45,407 nucleotides of DNA, taken from assembly GCA_000961575.1 (NCBI GenBank), contig LADP01000026.1, forward strand, positions 1 to 45,407. Direction: 5' to 3'. The translations under genes and the position numbers were made by a program. This document shows, piece by piece, positions 32,050 to 40,475 of this stretch (its first letter is position 1; every line of letters starts with the position of its first letter). Below the pieces are notes generated by a model. It was not told the DNA's origin. It saw only the letters and a program-made list of their open reading frames with translations, and made no database searches. This DNA comes from Peptococcaceae bacterium BRH_c8a. GTDB lineage: Bacteria > Bacillota > Desulfotomaculia > Desulfotomaculales > Desulfallaceae.

Positions 32050-33128
32050 GCGAAAAATTTGAGATTAACGAAATCCTCAAACGAGCTGTGGAAATGAAGT
32101 GTTCCGACATCCACATTACTGCCATGTCCCGGCCCATCGCCCGGGTGCACGGTGAGTTGGTGTTTATAGAAGGGTATCCCATTCTGACGCCTCAGGATAT
32201 TGAACACCTGGTGTCTCAGATTTTAGTGCCCGAGCAGCAGCACACCCTGGAAAAGGAACTTGAACTTGACTTTTCGCACTCCATTGCGGGCGTCAGCCGC
32301 TTCAGGGGCAACATCATGTGGCAGCGCGGCTCGCTGGCGGTAAACTTTCGGGTGGTGTCGGTAATCATCCCCCACATCGAAGACCTGGGCCTGCCGCCGG
32401 TGGCCCGGGAACTGTCCCGCCTGCCCCGCGGCCTGGTGCTGGTTACCGGTCCCACCGGCAGCGGCAAGTCTACTACCCTGGCCTCCATTATTCAGCACAT
32501 TAACGAGGAGCGGGCGGTGAATATCGTCACCGTCGAGCATCCCATTGAATATCTGTACACGCATAAAAAATCCATCATTAAGCAGCGTGAGGTGGGCAGC
32601 GACACTCATTCCTTCGCCAATGCCCTCAAACACGTGCTGCGCCATGACCCCGACGTCATCCTGGTCGGTGAGATGCGCGATCTGGAGAGTATCGGCATCG
32701 CGGTTACCGCTGCCGAAACCGGCCACCTGGTGTTCTCCACCCTGCACACCCAGACTGCCTCGCTGGCGGTGCACCGGATTGTCGACGTTTTCCCGGATCA
32801 CCAGCGCAACCAAGTACGCCAACAGCTGGCCGATTCGCTGCAGGGGGTTATCGCCCAGCAGTTGCTGCCCAAAGCCGACGGTACCGGGCGCGTCGCCGCC
32901 ATTGAGGTGCTGCTGAGCACCCCGGCGGTGCGCAACCTAATCCGGGAGGGCAAGGAACACCAGTTATATACTGCCATCCAAACCGGCCGGGGCGTCGGTA
33001 TGCAGACTATGGATCAGTCGCTGGCCGAGCTGTTTTTAAACGGCCAGATTAGCCGCGAAACCGCCCTGGAACGCTGCGTAGACCGCTTGGAACTGGAACG
33101 CGCCCTGCGCCGGGCCAACACTTTTTAA
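32046..33128 (+). CDS. pilT: Type IV pilus retraction ATPase PilT
   Basis: This 360-residue ATPase disassembles pili and powers twitching. It lacks the tetracysteine and MshEN parts of PilB. Walker A is GPTGSGKSTTLASII; EHPIEYLYTHKKSIIKQREVG, HDPDVILVGEMRDLESI and ETGHLVFSTLHTQTA are typical of PilT. The C-terminal AIRNLIREGK-type segment is present as AVRNLIREGKEHQLYTAIQTG. ATG 32046 overlaps the pilB stop by four bases. Its presence predicts retractable pili. Confidence 0.95.
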   Translation: MSEKFEINEILKRAVEMKCSDIHITAMSRPIARVHGELVFIEGYPILTPQDIEHLVSQILVPEQQHTLEKELELDFSHSIAGVSRFRGNIMWQRGSLAVNFRVVSVIIPHIEDLGLPPVARELSRLPRGLVLVTGPTGSGKSTTLASIIQHINEERAVNIVTVEHPIEYLYTHKKSIIKQREVGSDTHSFANALKHVLRHDPDVILVGEMRDLESIGIAVTAAETGHLVFSTLHTQTASLAVHRIVDVFPDHQRNQVRQQLADSLQGVIAQQLLPKADGTGRVAAIEVLLSTPAVRNLIREGKEHQLYTAIQTGRGVGMQTMDQSLAELFLNGQISRETALERCVDRLELERALRRANTF

Positions 33129-33207
33129 AAAGCAATCATCATTTAACTTTACATATAAGCGTCAATAAGGGTCAGAATTGTTTCACCTTACCGGGGAGGT
33201 TTCTTTA

Positions 33208-34419
33208 ATGCCCATATTCGCATACGAGGTACTGGACAGAACCGGCTCCCAGCTTACCGGCAAAATGGAGTCCGAACACGAGATATCGGCGGCTGGGCGG
33301 CTCCGTAAAATGGGTTACATTGTACTGGAACTTACCGAAATAAAGGAATCACCCTTTAAAATGGCCTTTGGGGCCCGCCGCAAAGTCAAACTGGCGGAAC
33401 TGGCCATTTTCAGCCGCCAGCTGGCCGCCATGCTGAGCGCCGGCATTCCTTTAACCCGTTGTCTGGACGCGCTGAGCAAACAGAGTAAAAACCCCACCCT
33501 GGCCGGTATCCTGGCGGTGGTGTCCCGCAACGTGGAAGGCGGTATGAGCCTTTCTGAATCGCTGCGCGCCTACCAGCCCGGCGTATTCACCTCGATGTAC
33601 GTGGACATGATTAAGGCCGGCGAAATGGGCGGCAACATGGAAGAAATGCTGCAAAGTCTCTCCGAACAACTAGATCGAGAAAAAAACCTGCGGGACAACG
33701 TCCGCTCGGCCACCACCTACCCCATCGTAGTACTGGCTTTCGCGGTTATTGTAGTGCTGGCGTTAATGTTCTTCATTGTACCCGTGTTTATCAGCTTCTT
33801 CCCGGCCGGGGCCACCCTGCCTCTACCCACCCGCATCGTTATGGGCACCAGCGAATCGCTGCGCCATTTCTGGTACATCCACCTGCTGGTTGTCATTCTG
33901 GCCGCCGGCGGCCTGCGTGCCTATATGGCCAGCGAAAGCGGCCAGCGGGCCTGGGATAGGGCCAAGTTTCGCCTGCCAGTTTTCGGCGACCTGTTTGTGA
34001 AAGTCACCGTGGCCCGTTTCTGCCGCACCCTGGCCACGCTGCTCACCGGCGGTCTCCCGGTGTTGCAGGCCTTAGATGCGGCCGGGCCGGCTTCCGGCAG
34101 CTTTAAAGTGGCCGAGGCCGTTAAACTGGCGGGCACCAGAATCCAGCAAGGGCAAAACATCAGTGTGCCCCTGGAGGAAAGCGGGTTCTTTCCGCCGATG
34201 GTGATTAACATGGTGGCGGTGGGTGAGGAAACCGGCGACCTGTCTTCTCTGCTGGCCCGGGTGGCTACCTTTTACGAAGAAGAAGTGTCTACCACCACCA
34301 AAGCGCTGACCTCGCTGATTGAACCGCTGATGATTGTCTTTGTCGGTTTGATTATCGGTGTCATCGTAATCTCGGTTTACCTGCCCATCTTCAGCGTGGT
34401 TACCAATATGGGGGGTTAA
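33208..34419 (+). CDS. pilC: Type IV pilus inner-membrane platform protein PilC
   Basis: This 403-residue polytopic protein has two T2SF/GspF domains: KLAELAIFSRQLAAMLSAGIPLTRCLDAL (about residues 60-180) and FCRTLATLLTGGLPVLQALDAA (about 265-390). Membrane helices are around YPIVVLAFAVIVVLALMFFIVPVF and at the C-terminus (LMIVFVGLIIGVIVISVYLPIF). It links the ATPases to the growing pilus. ATG 33208 has CCGGGGAGG upstream. The stop overlaps the sigma factor start region (TAATGATG). Confidence 0.95.
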   Translation: MPIFAYEVLDRTGSQLTGKMESEHEISAAGRLRKMGYIVLELTEIKESPFKMAFGARRKVKLAELAIFSRQLAAMLSAGIPLTRCLDALSKQSKNPTLAGILAVVSRNVEGGMSLSESLRAYQPGVFTSMYVDMIKAGEMGGNMEEMLQSLSEQLDREKNLRDNVRSATTYPIVVLAFAVIVVLALMFFIVPVFISFFPAGATLPLPTRIVMGTSESLRHFWYIHLLVVILAAGGLRAYMASESGQRAWDRAKFRLPVFGDLFVKVTVARFCRTLATLLTGGLPVLQALDAAGPASGSFKVAEAVKLAGTRIQQGQNISVPLEESGFFPPMVINMVAVGEETGDLSSLLARVATFYEEEVSTTTKALTSLIEPLMIVFVGLIIGVIVISVYLPIFSVVTNMGG

Positions 34420-34421
34420 TG

Positions 34422-35144
34422 ATGCAGTTACCAGCGCCAAAGCGCCAACCAGCACCAGAACTGGAAACCGCTATCGCCGCTTACACCGCGGTTCGCAGCC
34501 CCGAGCACCTGCACCGGGTGGTAGAGGCCGGCACCGGGCTGGTCTATCACTTTGCCGGCCTGTATTCCCACGGGAGCCGCCGGGACGACCTGTCCCAGGC
34601 CGGGTACGAGGGGCTAATTAAAGCCGCTCAGCGGTTCGAACCGCAGCGAGGCGTATCTTTTGCCACCTACGCCGGCCACTGCATCGTGGGCGAAATCCGC
34701 CATTACATACGTAAAGAGGCCTCCTTTGACCGTTCCGGCCGGGTGGCTGAACTGCAAATACTTATCAACGAAGCAATTGATGAGCATTTCAAGTCCACCG
34801 GGGAAGTGCCCTCCCTGGCATATATCGCCGAGGCTGTCAACGTCCACGAAGCCGGGGTGGTGCAGGCGCTGCGGGCCGGCTCGGTGCCTCTGGAAGAAGT
34901 GGACCTATCCAAAATACAAAGCCTGCGCTATGAGAGTTTCCGGCTGCCTATTGAAGACCGCATCGCGCTGGAGCAGGCGGTAAACAAACTCAGCAGTCTA
35001 CAGCGCCGGGTTATCGGGCTGCTTTATTACCGAGAACTGACTCAGGAACAAGCCGCGGTTGAACTGGGCATCAGCCAGCGCAAAGTTTCGCGCTTGTTAC
35101 ATAAAAGTTTAAACCAACTGGCCCTGTGTTTAGCTTGGCAATAG
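34422..35144 (+). CDS. Sigma-70 family RNA polymerase sigma factor inside the pilus operon
   Basis: This is a 240-residue group 3-like sigma factor. Region 2 reads HFAGLYSHGSRRDDLSQAGYEGLIKAAQRFEPQRGVSFATYAGHCIVGEIRHYIRKE, very similar to SigB/F/G and FliA regions 2.1-2.4. Region 4 reads LSSLQRRVIGLLYYRELTQEQAAVELGISQRKVSRLLHKSL. A shorter region 3 lies between them. Its place between pilC and pilM, in the same direction and with overlapping ends, ties it to pilus expression; pilin or motility genes are likely targets (inference). ATG 34419 is an alternative start, but 34422 is better spaced from GGGGGG. No anti-sigma gene is adjacent. Confidence 0.9.
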   Translation: MQLPAPKRQPAPELETAIAAYTAVRSPEHLHRVVEAGTGLVYHFAGLYSHGSRRDDLSQAGYEGLIKAAQRFEPQRGVSFATYAGHCIVGEIRHYIRKEASFDRSGRVAELQILINEAIDEHFKSTGEVPSLAYIAEAVNVHEAGVVQALRAGSVPLEEVDLSKIQSLRYESFRLPIEDRIALEQAVNKLSSLQRRVIGLLYYRELTQEQAAVELGISQRKVSRLLHKSLNQLALCLAWQ

Positions 35145-35171
35145 CACTAGAAATAGCAACAAGGAGTTGAT

Positions 35172-36224
35172 TTGCTGCCGATGGGACTGTTTAAATCCGA
35201 TGGCGCGGTAGGCCTGGAACTAGATACCGGGATGATTCGGGCCGTGGAATTGGCGGGTACCGGGCATGCCGCCAAACTGGCCGCTGCGGGGCAGATCGGG
35301 ATCCCCGATGACGCCGTGGTGGAAGGAGTAGTGGCCGACCCGGGCGCTGTAGCCGATGCCCTGCGGCAGTTGTGGGCCCAGGCCGGTTTTCGCAGCCGCA
35401 GTGTGGTTCTGGGCGTATCCAACCAGGGCCTGCTGATGCGCATGGCTAACCTGCCCCGGGTGCCCGAGAAAAAACTGGCCCAACTGATGCAGTTTCAGGC
35501 TGGTGACTATTTCCCCATCCCTCTCCCGCAACTGGTCTACGATTTTTCAGTAGTGGGCGAAATAAACGGGGAAAACGGGCCGGAGCACGAGATATTGCTG
35601 GTGGGCGTCCGGCGTGAACAGCTGAAGACCAGCCTGGCCGCGCTGGAAGGTGCTTCGCTACAGCCCGTGGTTGTGGATGCTTCCCCGTTGGCGCTGCTGC
35701 GCACTGTTGCAGACGCGCAGCTGACGGGTACGGTGGCCATGTTGGACATCTCCAACGGCCTTAGCACACTGCTGCTGGCCAGCGGCGGCATACCGCGGTT
35801 TGCCCGGGTGATACCCCACTCGCTGCAGGGCTATGCCAGGGAAAAAGGCCTGCCTCTAGCCGGGCTGCTGGAAGGGGAACGGCAAGTAGCCGCTGCGGTT
35901 GATGACCCGCTGGCCAAACCCGGGGACACTGGTGTGCCGGGCGACTGGGGCCTGGTGCTGACCGCCGAAGTACGCTCTTCCATTGAGTTCTACCTGGCCC
36001 AACGCAGCGACACCGGCCTGGATATGGTGGTGTTAAGCGGACGCGGTGCCCTTATCGGCGGTATAGCCGAATTTTTCCGCTCTCAACTAGAGGTACCGGT
36101 GGAGGTGGTTGACCCCCTGGCCGTCATTACAGGCCCGGTGGAGGCCGGCGGCGTGGATTTAAGGCGCTGCGGGCCCGAGTTTGCCGTAAGCATCGGCCTG
36201 GCCATGCGCGGATTGGAGGCCTGA
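35172..36224 (+). CDS. pilM: Type IV pilus assembly protein PilM
   Basis: This 350-residue actin-like cytoplasmic protein binds the N-terminus of PilN and links the inner-membrane complex to the motor. The nucleotide-binding segments are VGLELDTGMIRAVEL, AMLDISNGLSTLLLAS and VVLSGRGALIGGIAEFF. LPRVPEKKLAQLMQFQAGDYFPIPL is the family's central motif. TTG 35172 follows AGGAG by 5 nt; ATG 35181 is possible. It begins the pilM-N-O-P-Q run. Confidence 0.92.
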   Translation: MLPMGLFKSDGAVGLELDTGMIRAVELAGTGHAAKLAAAGQIGIPDDAVVEGVVADPGAVADALRQLWAQAGFRSRSVVLGVSNQGLLMRMANLPRVPEKKLAQLMQFQAGDYFPIPLPQLVYDFSVVGEINGENGPEHEILLVGVRREQLKTSLAALEGASLQPVVVDASPLALLRTVADAQLTGTVAMLDISNGLSTLLLASGGIPRFARVIPHSLQGYAREKGLPLAGLLEGERQVAAAVDDPLAKPGDTGVPGDWGLVLTAEVRSSIEFYLAQRSDTGLDMVVLSGRGALIGGIAEFFRSQLEVPVEVVDPLAVITGPVEAGGVDLRRCGPEFAVSIGLAMRGLEA

Positions 36225-36227
36225 TCT

Positions 36228-36881
36228 ATGAATATTAGCATCAACCTACTGCCGGGCGAAATACTGGCCCGGCGGGAACAAGAACAAAAACGCCGCTTGC
36301 TGCTGGCGGCCGGCGGCATTATATTGGCCTTATTTTTAATCATTAACGGCACACTGCTGGCCTCGGCCATGCTGGCACGAAGCCAACTTAACGATACCAA
36401 GGAGCAAAGGCTGGCTCTGGAGCAGCAGGCCCTGTCGTTAAAACCCTTTGAGGAACTGAAGGCCCGGGTGGCCGAGGTCGAGGCGCTGTTGCAAAAAGTA
36501 CAGGGCCGTGCGCCCGATTACAATCTGCTAATGTCCGACATTGGGCTGCATATCCCAGCCACTGTCAGGCTAACCGCCCTAACGGCCACTTTTAAACCAC
36601 CGGCGGCGCCCAAACCCGACGCGAAAGCAGACGCCAAGGCTGCGCCGGAACCGGCCCCCGTTGGCAGCGGCGAAGTGATCATTAGGGGCGAGACCTTCGA
36701 CCATAACTCGGTGGCGGGCTGGCTGGAAGAACTACGCGGCGTGCCGGCCTTAAGCGACATCCGCTGCCAGTTTTCAGCCTCGGACGGTGCGCAGACGGTA
36801 CAATTGGTGCGTTTCGAGATTAAGGCTACGCTAAACGCGGCACCCAAAGCCGCTGCGGCGGGCTCAAAGGCGGGTGACTAA
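36228..36881 (+). CDS. pilN: Type IV pilus assembly protein PilN
   Basis: This 217-residue bitopic membrane protein starts MNISINLLPGEILARREQEQKRR, the short cytoplasmic peptide that docks into PilM (the INLLP motif is diagnostic). One membrane helix (LLLAAGGIILALFLIINGTLLASAML) follows, then a coiled coil and a ferredoxin-like extracytoplasmic domain. An Ala/Pro/Lys linker (APKPDAKADAKAAPEPAP) is unusual. It lies 3 nt after pilM. Confidence 0.9.
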   Translation: MNISINLLPGEILARREQEQKRRLLLAAGGIILALFLIINGTLLASAMLARSQLNDTKEQRLALEQQALSLKPFEELKARVAEVEALLQKVQGRAPDYNLLMSDIGLHIPATVRLTALTATFKPPAAPKPDAKADAKAAPEPAPVGSGEVIIRGETFDHNSVAGWLEELRGVPALSDIRCQFSASDGAQTVQLVRFEIKATLNAAPKAAAAGSKAGD

Positions 36882-36885
36882 AACA

Positions 36886-37422
36886 ATGGCCGAAAAAAAG
36901 CTTGACCGCCAAATGCTGCTAACATTGGTGCTGGGCTTGGCCGCGCTGGTGCTGGCGGGTGTAATCACCTACTACCAGTTCGGGGCGCTAAAAGATGCGC
37001 GCGCCGCCGTGGCCGAGGAACGCCAGAAGTTGGCCCGGGTGCAGGCGCACCTGCGGGATTTGGAACAGGCCAAGGAACAGGCCGCCCAGTTAGAGCAGCG
37101 GCTGGAACTGCTGGAAAGTATGCTGCCCGCCGCGCCCGACGAAGACCGGTTAATCGCAGTGATGAGAGATTACGCCGACAATTCGGGGATGGAACTGCAG
37201 CAAGTGCGTTTTAAGGAACGAGTCGCCCGGGAGGGCTACCACGAGATGCCGGTAGAGATAACTTTTGAGGGGCGTTACAATGAACTGCTGTACCTGCTGA
37301 CCGACCTGCAGGCCGGGCAGCGGGCGCTGCGCATCGAAGAGCTGAAGGTGGGCAAGGGCCGGCAAGATCTACCCGAGCTAAAAGCCGACATTATCGCCAG
37401 TGCCTTCTACGCTTCCCAATGA
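36886..37422 (+). CDS. pilO: Type IV pilus assembly protein PilO
   Basis: This 178-residue PilN partner has a short cytoplasmic start, one membrane helix (LLTLVLGLAALVLAGVITYYQF), a coiled coil rich in Glu/Gln (ARAAVAEERQKLARVQAHLRDLEQAKEQ), and a ferredoxin-like domain with the ITFEGRYNELLYLLTDLQ motif. ATG 36886 is 4 nt after pilN; GTG 36874 would overlap pilN by 8 nt and cannot be excluded. Confidence 0.9.
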   Translation: MAEKKLDRQMLLTLVLGLAALVLAGVITYYQFGALKDARAAVAEERQKLARVQAHLRDLEQAKEQAAQLEQRLELLESMLPAAPDEDRLIAVMRDYADNSGMELQQVRFKERVAREGYHEMPVEITFEGRYNELLYLLTDLQAGQRALRIEELKVGKGRQDLPELKADIIASAFYASQ

Positions 37423-37496
37423 TGCGGTATAAGGCCAGCGCAGCTGGCTAACGGTTATAATCAGCCTGTTATTATAGGAAGGGATGGTGCAGCCCC

Positions 37497-38063
37497 TTGG
37501 CACAACAAGACTTTACCGGGCCGGAAAAGAAACCCTTTTTAAGCGAAAAGCAAAAAAAGTTTTTCAGTAAAAATATTATTTACCTGGCTGCCGGCGGGGT
37601 GCTGTGTATAGCACTAATTATCTTTATTGTTTTGAGCACGGCCCCGGACGAACCCGCCGACATCGCCGCTGCCGGCAAAGACGGCCAGACAGGGGAGAAT
37701 TTTACCTACCTGCCCGACCTAACCCGCACAATAGACGGGCAAAAGCCCGCTGCCGAGCCGGCCGCGCAGCAGCCCCGGGATCCCTTTGCGGGGGGTATGG
37801 CCTTAAAAGGAATTATCACCGGCGGTTCGGGGGGTGACCTGGCCGTCATTGAGGCCGGGAACACTGCCTACATCTTGGGCGTAGATGCCACGGTAGCCGG
37901 GGAATGGACGGTCAAAGAAATTAATAAGGACTCGGTAATTATGACGTCTCAGGAGCAGGAACTGCGTCTGGAATTCAACGGTAAGGCCAGACACACCAGT
38001 ATTGAACCGCCTCCACAGGCGGCAAGCAGTGCACAAGATGGGGAGGTGACCGGGAATGACTAA
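37497..38063 (+). CDS. PilP-like pilus assembly protein
   Basis: This 188-residue protein has one N-terminal membrane helix (NIIYLAAGGVLCIALIIFIVL), a Pro/Ala-rich linker and a C-terminal beta domain (RDPFAGGMALKGIITGGSGGDLAVIEAGNTAYILGVDATVAGEWTVKEINKDSVIM) that fits the PilP/GspC homology-region fold. In diderms PilP bridges PilNO to the secretin. Here it precedes a secretin-like protein without barrel. TTG 37497 has GGAAGGGATGG further upstream. It overlaps the next gene by 8 nt. Confidence 0.78.
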   Translation: MAQQDFTGPEKKPFLSEKQKKFFSKNIIYLAAGGVLCIALIIFIVLSTAPDEPADIAAAGKDGQTGENFTYLPDLTRTIDGQKPAAEPAAQQPRDPFAGGMALKGIITGGSGGDLAVIEAGNTAYILGVDATVAGEWTVKEINKDSVIMTSQEQELRLEFNGKARHTSIEPPPQAASSAQDGEVTGND

Positions 38064-39366
38064 CCGAAACCGGTGTAACAGGAGTCGGGTTAGCAAAAAC
38101 CGGGTGCATAAATTCCGGCAGGCCGTGCTGAGTTCGCTGCTGGCCGTGGCTGTTCTGGCATCGGGCAGCCTGGCGCTGATGTGCGGCGCCGCAGGCGCGT
38201 CCGCTGATACCAGTGCCTATGCAACGGCATCAACAGCGGTGGGGGGCGTTAATGACTCATCCATCACCGGCAGCGGGGGAAAAATCTCCCTGGACGTACG
38301 GGATGCCGACATCAGGGATTTAATGTCCGCGTTGTCCCTCAAAATGGGCGTTAACATTGTGCTGTTGGAAGACAAGGCCGCCAAGGTCTCGCTGCAACTG
38401 GACAACACTTCACCTCGCCAGGTATTGGAACTGCTGATGCAGAGCCAGGGGTTGGCCTACCTGCAGGAAGGCGATATTATCGTTGTGGGTTCGCCAGCTA
38501 AGCTGCACAAGGACTTTTTTAACCAAATGCACGTCACCCGGTTTGATACATACTTCATCCCGGCTGAAGAGCTTAAAAGGCTGATTAGCCAAATGGGCCT
38601 GTCTTTAAAGGGCGTTACCTCTGATGCCAACCCCAACGTCCTCTGGGTTCAGGGCACGGTGCAGGATCTGCGTAAAGTGCGGGAGTTGATCCAGGCTGTA
38701 GATTCGGTCGATGCCCAGGCGACCTTAAACCATAAGACCATTACCTTAACCCACATATCCCCGGATCGGGCGCTGGAGTTGATGATGATGGCCGGTGTAT
38801 TGCCCGAAAGGTTCGTAATGCTGGATAACCGCATCATGGTGTTTGACCGCAAGCTGTTTAACCGCTGGGACGAGGTGCAGGCGATGATGCAAAGCATAGA
38901 TACACCATCGGCGGTCAGGCAGAAGGTTTTTGTATACCAGCTGAAAAACACGGTGGCCGGGGATGCCGGGCAGCGGTTGGAAGACTTGGGTTTTGCGGGG
39001 GTTAAGACTTCGGCATATAATTATGACCGGTTTGGGAAAGAGCTGATGGTGGCCTGCCCGCCGCAGCTGGAGAATGATGTACGCAGTGCGTTGTTTAATA
39101 TTGATCAGGCTCGGTTTAAGACCCGGGTGCCGGTGATGACCGAAAACGGGGATAATGCGCGTAATAAGCTGGATGCACATAGGCAGTTGCTTAGCCAATT
39201 GTCGGGGGTGCCGGTGAGCAGTATGTACCTCTCCAACAATCTGTCGGGAACGGCGAAGGAGCCTCTATATGTGCTGTGGGTGGAAGAATCTCCGGATAAG
39301 GTGCAGTTGATTAAAGATTTGATTGAGGAGTTAGATACGGGAAGTTCGGGGAGTTCTGACGAATAG
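38056..39366 (+). CDS. PilQ-like protein with secretin N-domains but no visible beta-barrel
   Basis: This 436-residue protein has a basic N-terminus and signal sequence (AVLSSLLAVAVLASGSLALMCGAAGASA). It continues with an STN/N0-like domain (ISLDVRDADIRDLMSALSLKMGVNIVLLEDKAAKVSLQLDN, LLMQSQGLAYLQEGDIIVV) and two or three N1/NolW-like repeats (VTRFDTYFIPAEELKRLISQM, KTITLTHISPDRALELMMMAG, KVFVYQLKNTVAGDAGQRL). It ends acidic and Ser-rich without the secretin amphipathic beta-strands (usually 200 or more residues). A soluble or wall-associated pilus collar in a one-membrane cell is a reasonable idea. GTG/ATG choice: ATG 38056 overlaps the previous gene. Confidence 0.82.
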   Translation: MTNRNRCNRSRVSKNRVHKFRQAVLSSLLAVAVLASGSLALMCGAAGASADTSAYATASTAVGGVNDSSITGSGGKISLDVRDADIRDLMSALSLKMGVNIVLLEDKAAKVSLQLDNTSPRQVLELLMQSQGLAYLQEGDIIVVGSPAKLHKDFFNQMHVTRFDTYFIPAEELKRLISQMGLSLKGVTSDANPNVLWVQGTVQDLRKVRELIQAVDSVDAQATLNHKTITLTHISPDRALELMMMAGVLPERFVMLDNRIMVFDRKLFNRWDEVQAMMQSIDTPSAVRQKVFVYQLKNTVAGDAGQRLEDLGFAGVKTSAYNYDRFGKELMVACPPQLENDVRSALFNIDQARFKTRVPVMTENGDNARNKLDAHRQLLSQLSGVPVSSMYLSNNLSGTAKEPLYVLWVEESPDKVQLIKDLIEELDTGSSGSSDE

Positions 39367-39505
39367 ATGCGAATAAACGCGGATGGTTGAATATTGTGGC
39401 GGTAGATTGTGGAAGTAAATATTTAAAAGGGTGTCTAGAACTTAATTTGGGCGGTATAACTTAAAGTGAAAATATAACCTAAAGATGGGGGGAGGTGAAA
39501 ATAAA

Positions 39506-39862
39506 ATGATGAAAATCACTCGGATGATGAAGAGGAATAATAAAGGCTTCACTCTGGTGGAACTGATGGTGGTTGTTGTCATCATTGGTGTGTTGGTGGC
39601 GATTGCTATTCCTATTTACAATAATACTACCGCAAATGCCCAAGAAAAGGCCTGTTTTGCCAACCAAAGAACAATTGAAGGTGCTGCCTCTATGTACGTA
39701 GCCGATAATACTGGCAAAACTCTAGATGATGTGGACGCCATGAACCTATTAGTCGGAGCAACAAAATATATTAAGGTCGATCCTAAATGCGGCGGTAACA
39801 GTTACACTATTGCTGATGGTGTTGTAACCTGTGGCAACGCAACTCCTCATGGTCACTACTAA
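39506..39862 (+). CDS. pilA: Type IV major pilin-like prepilin
   Basis: This 118-residue prepilin has a basic leader KITRMMKRNNKG, cleavage before F, and the mature N-terminal helix FTLVELMVVVVIIGVLVAIAIPIY with Glu5. The body is small, with Cys in KACFANQ, PKCGG and VTCGN that may pair. ATG 39506 (or 39509) has GGGGGAGGTG upstream; an ATG at 39485 precedes that ribosome site. It lies 140 nt after the PilQ-like gene and has its own terminator, so separate, strong expression is likely. PilD peptidase is not in the window. Confidence 0.93.
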   Translation: MMKITRMMKRNNKGFTLVELMVVVVIIGVLVAIAIPIYNNTTANAQEKACFANQRTIEGAASMYVADNTGKTLDDVDAMNLLVGATKYIKVDPKCGGNSYTIADGVVTCGNATPHGHY

Positions 39863-39900
39863 GGAAATCTGAGGGTTAAATTTTTCTTTAATGAAAGATG

Positions 39901-39937
39901 CGCCTCCTGCCTAATTGATGGCGGGAGGCGTTTCTTT
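39901..39937 (+). terminator. Terminator after pilA
   Basis: CGCCTCCTGCC and GGCGGGAGGCG form an 11-bp stem with one mismatch, followed by TTTCTTT. Confidence 0.85.
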
Positions 39938-40015
39938 GAAGATTGAATTAATTGGGGGTGAATTAATATACCCATAGACTTTGATTACATACAAACCCAT
40001 GCTAAACGTCTCCGA

Positions 40016-40342
40016 TTGAAAGCGAACTTCAGGCGTCGCGATGGCTTTGCTCTAGTGGAACTGCTCACGGTGCTCATCATAATCGCGGTGCTGGTGGCGA
40101 TAGCCGTGCCGGTCTACAATTCCACGCAGCAGACAGCTAGGGACAATGTGGACGAGGCCAACGTCAGGATATTGAACAGCGCCACCCTCCAGTGGGTGCT
40201 GGCGGACGAGAACAACGACCCAAGGGATTATGAAACGGGGACACTGAAAACGGAACTCGCTGACTATCTGTCGGGTTGGCCAGATTCTCCCAACGAAAAG
40301 GACTATGAGCTCAATGCTAGTGGCATGTGGGAAGTCAAATGA
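40016..40342 (+). CDS. Second type IV pilin-like protein
   Basis: This 108-residue prepilin has leader KANFRRRDG, cleavage before F, and the helix FALVELLTVLIIIAVLVAIAVPVY with Glu5, then a short acidic body (DENNDPRDYETGTLKTELADYL, WPDSPNEKDYEL). It may be a minor pilin. Its start is unclear: TTG 40016 has no ribosome site, while GGGGGTG at 39954-39960 would suit a rare ATA start at 39968 that extends the same frame by 16 codons. Base composition is more GC-rich than pilA. Confidence 0.85.
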   Translation: MKANFRRRDGFALVELLTVLIIIAVLVAIAVPVYNSTQQTARDNVDEANVRILNSATLQWVLADENNDPRDYETGTLKTELADYLSGWPDSPNEKDYELNASGMWEVK

Positions 40343-40475
40343 CGTGCAGGCCTACGTCAATCAATATTAACGAGCCTGTCTAAAAGTACAACTTAATAGT
40401 TCAAAGGGAAGCTGTAATTCGCGGACTGTACCTTGACACTTAGGTGTGGCACGGCCCGGACGATGGAGGATGATT

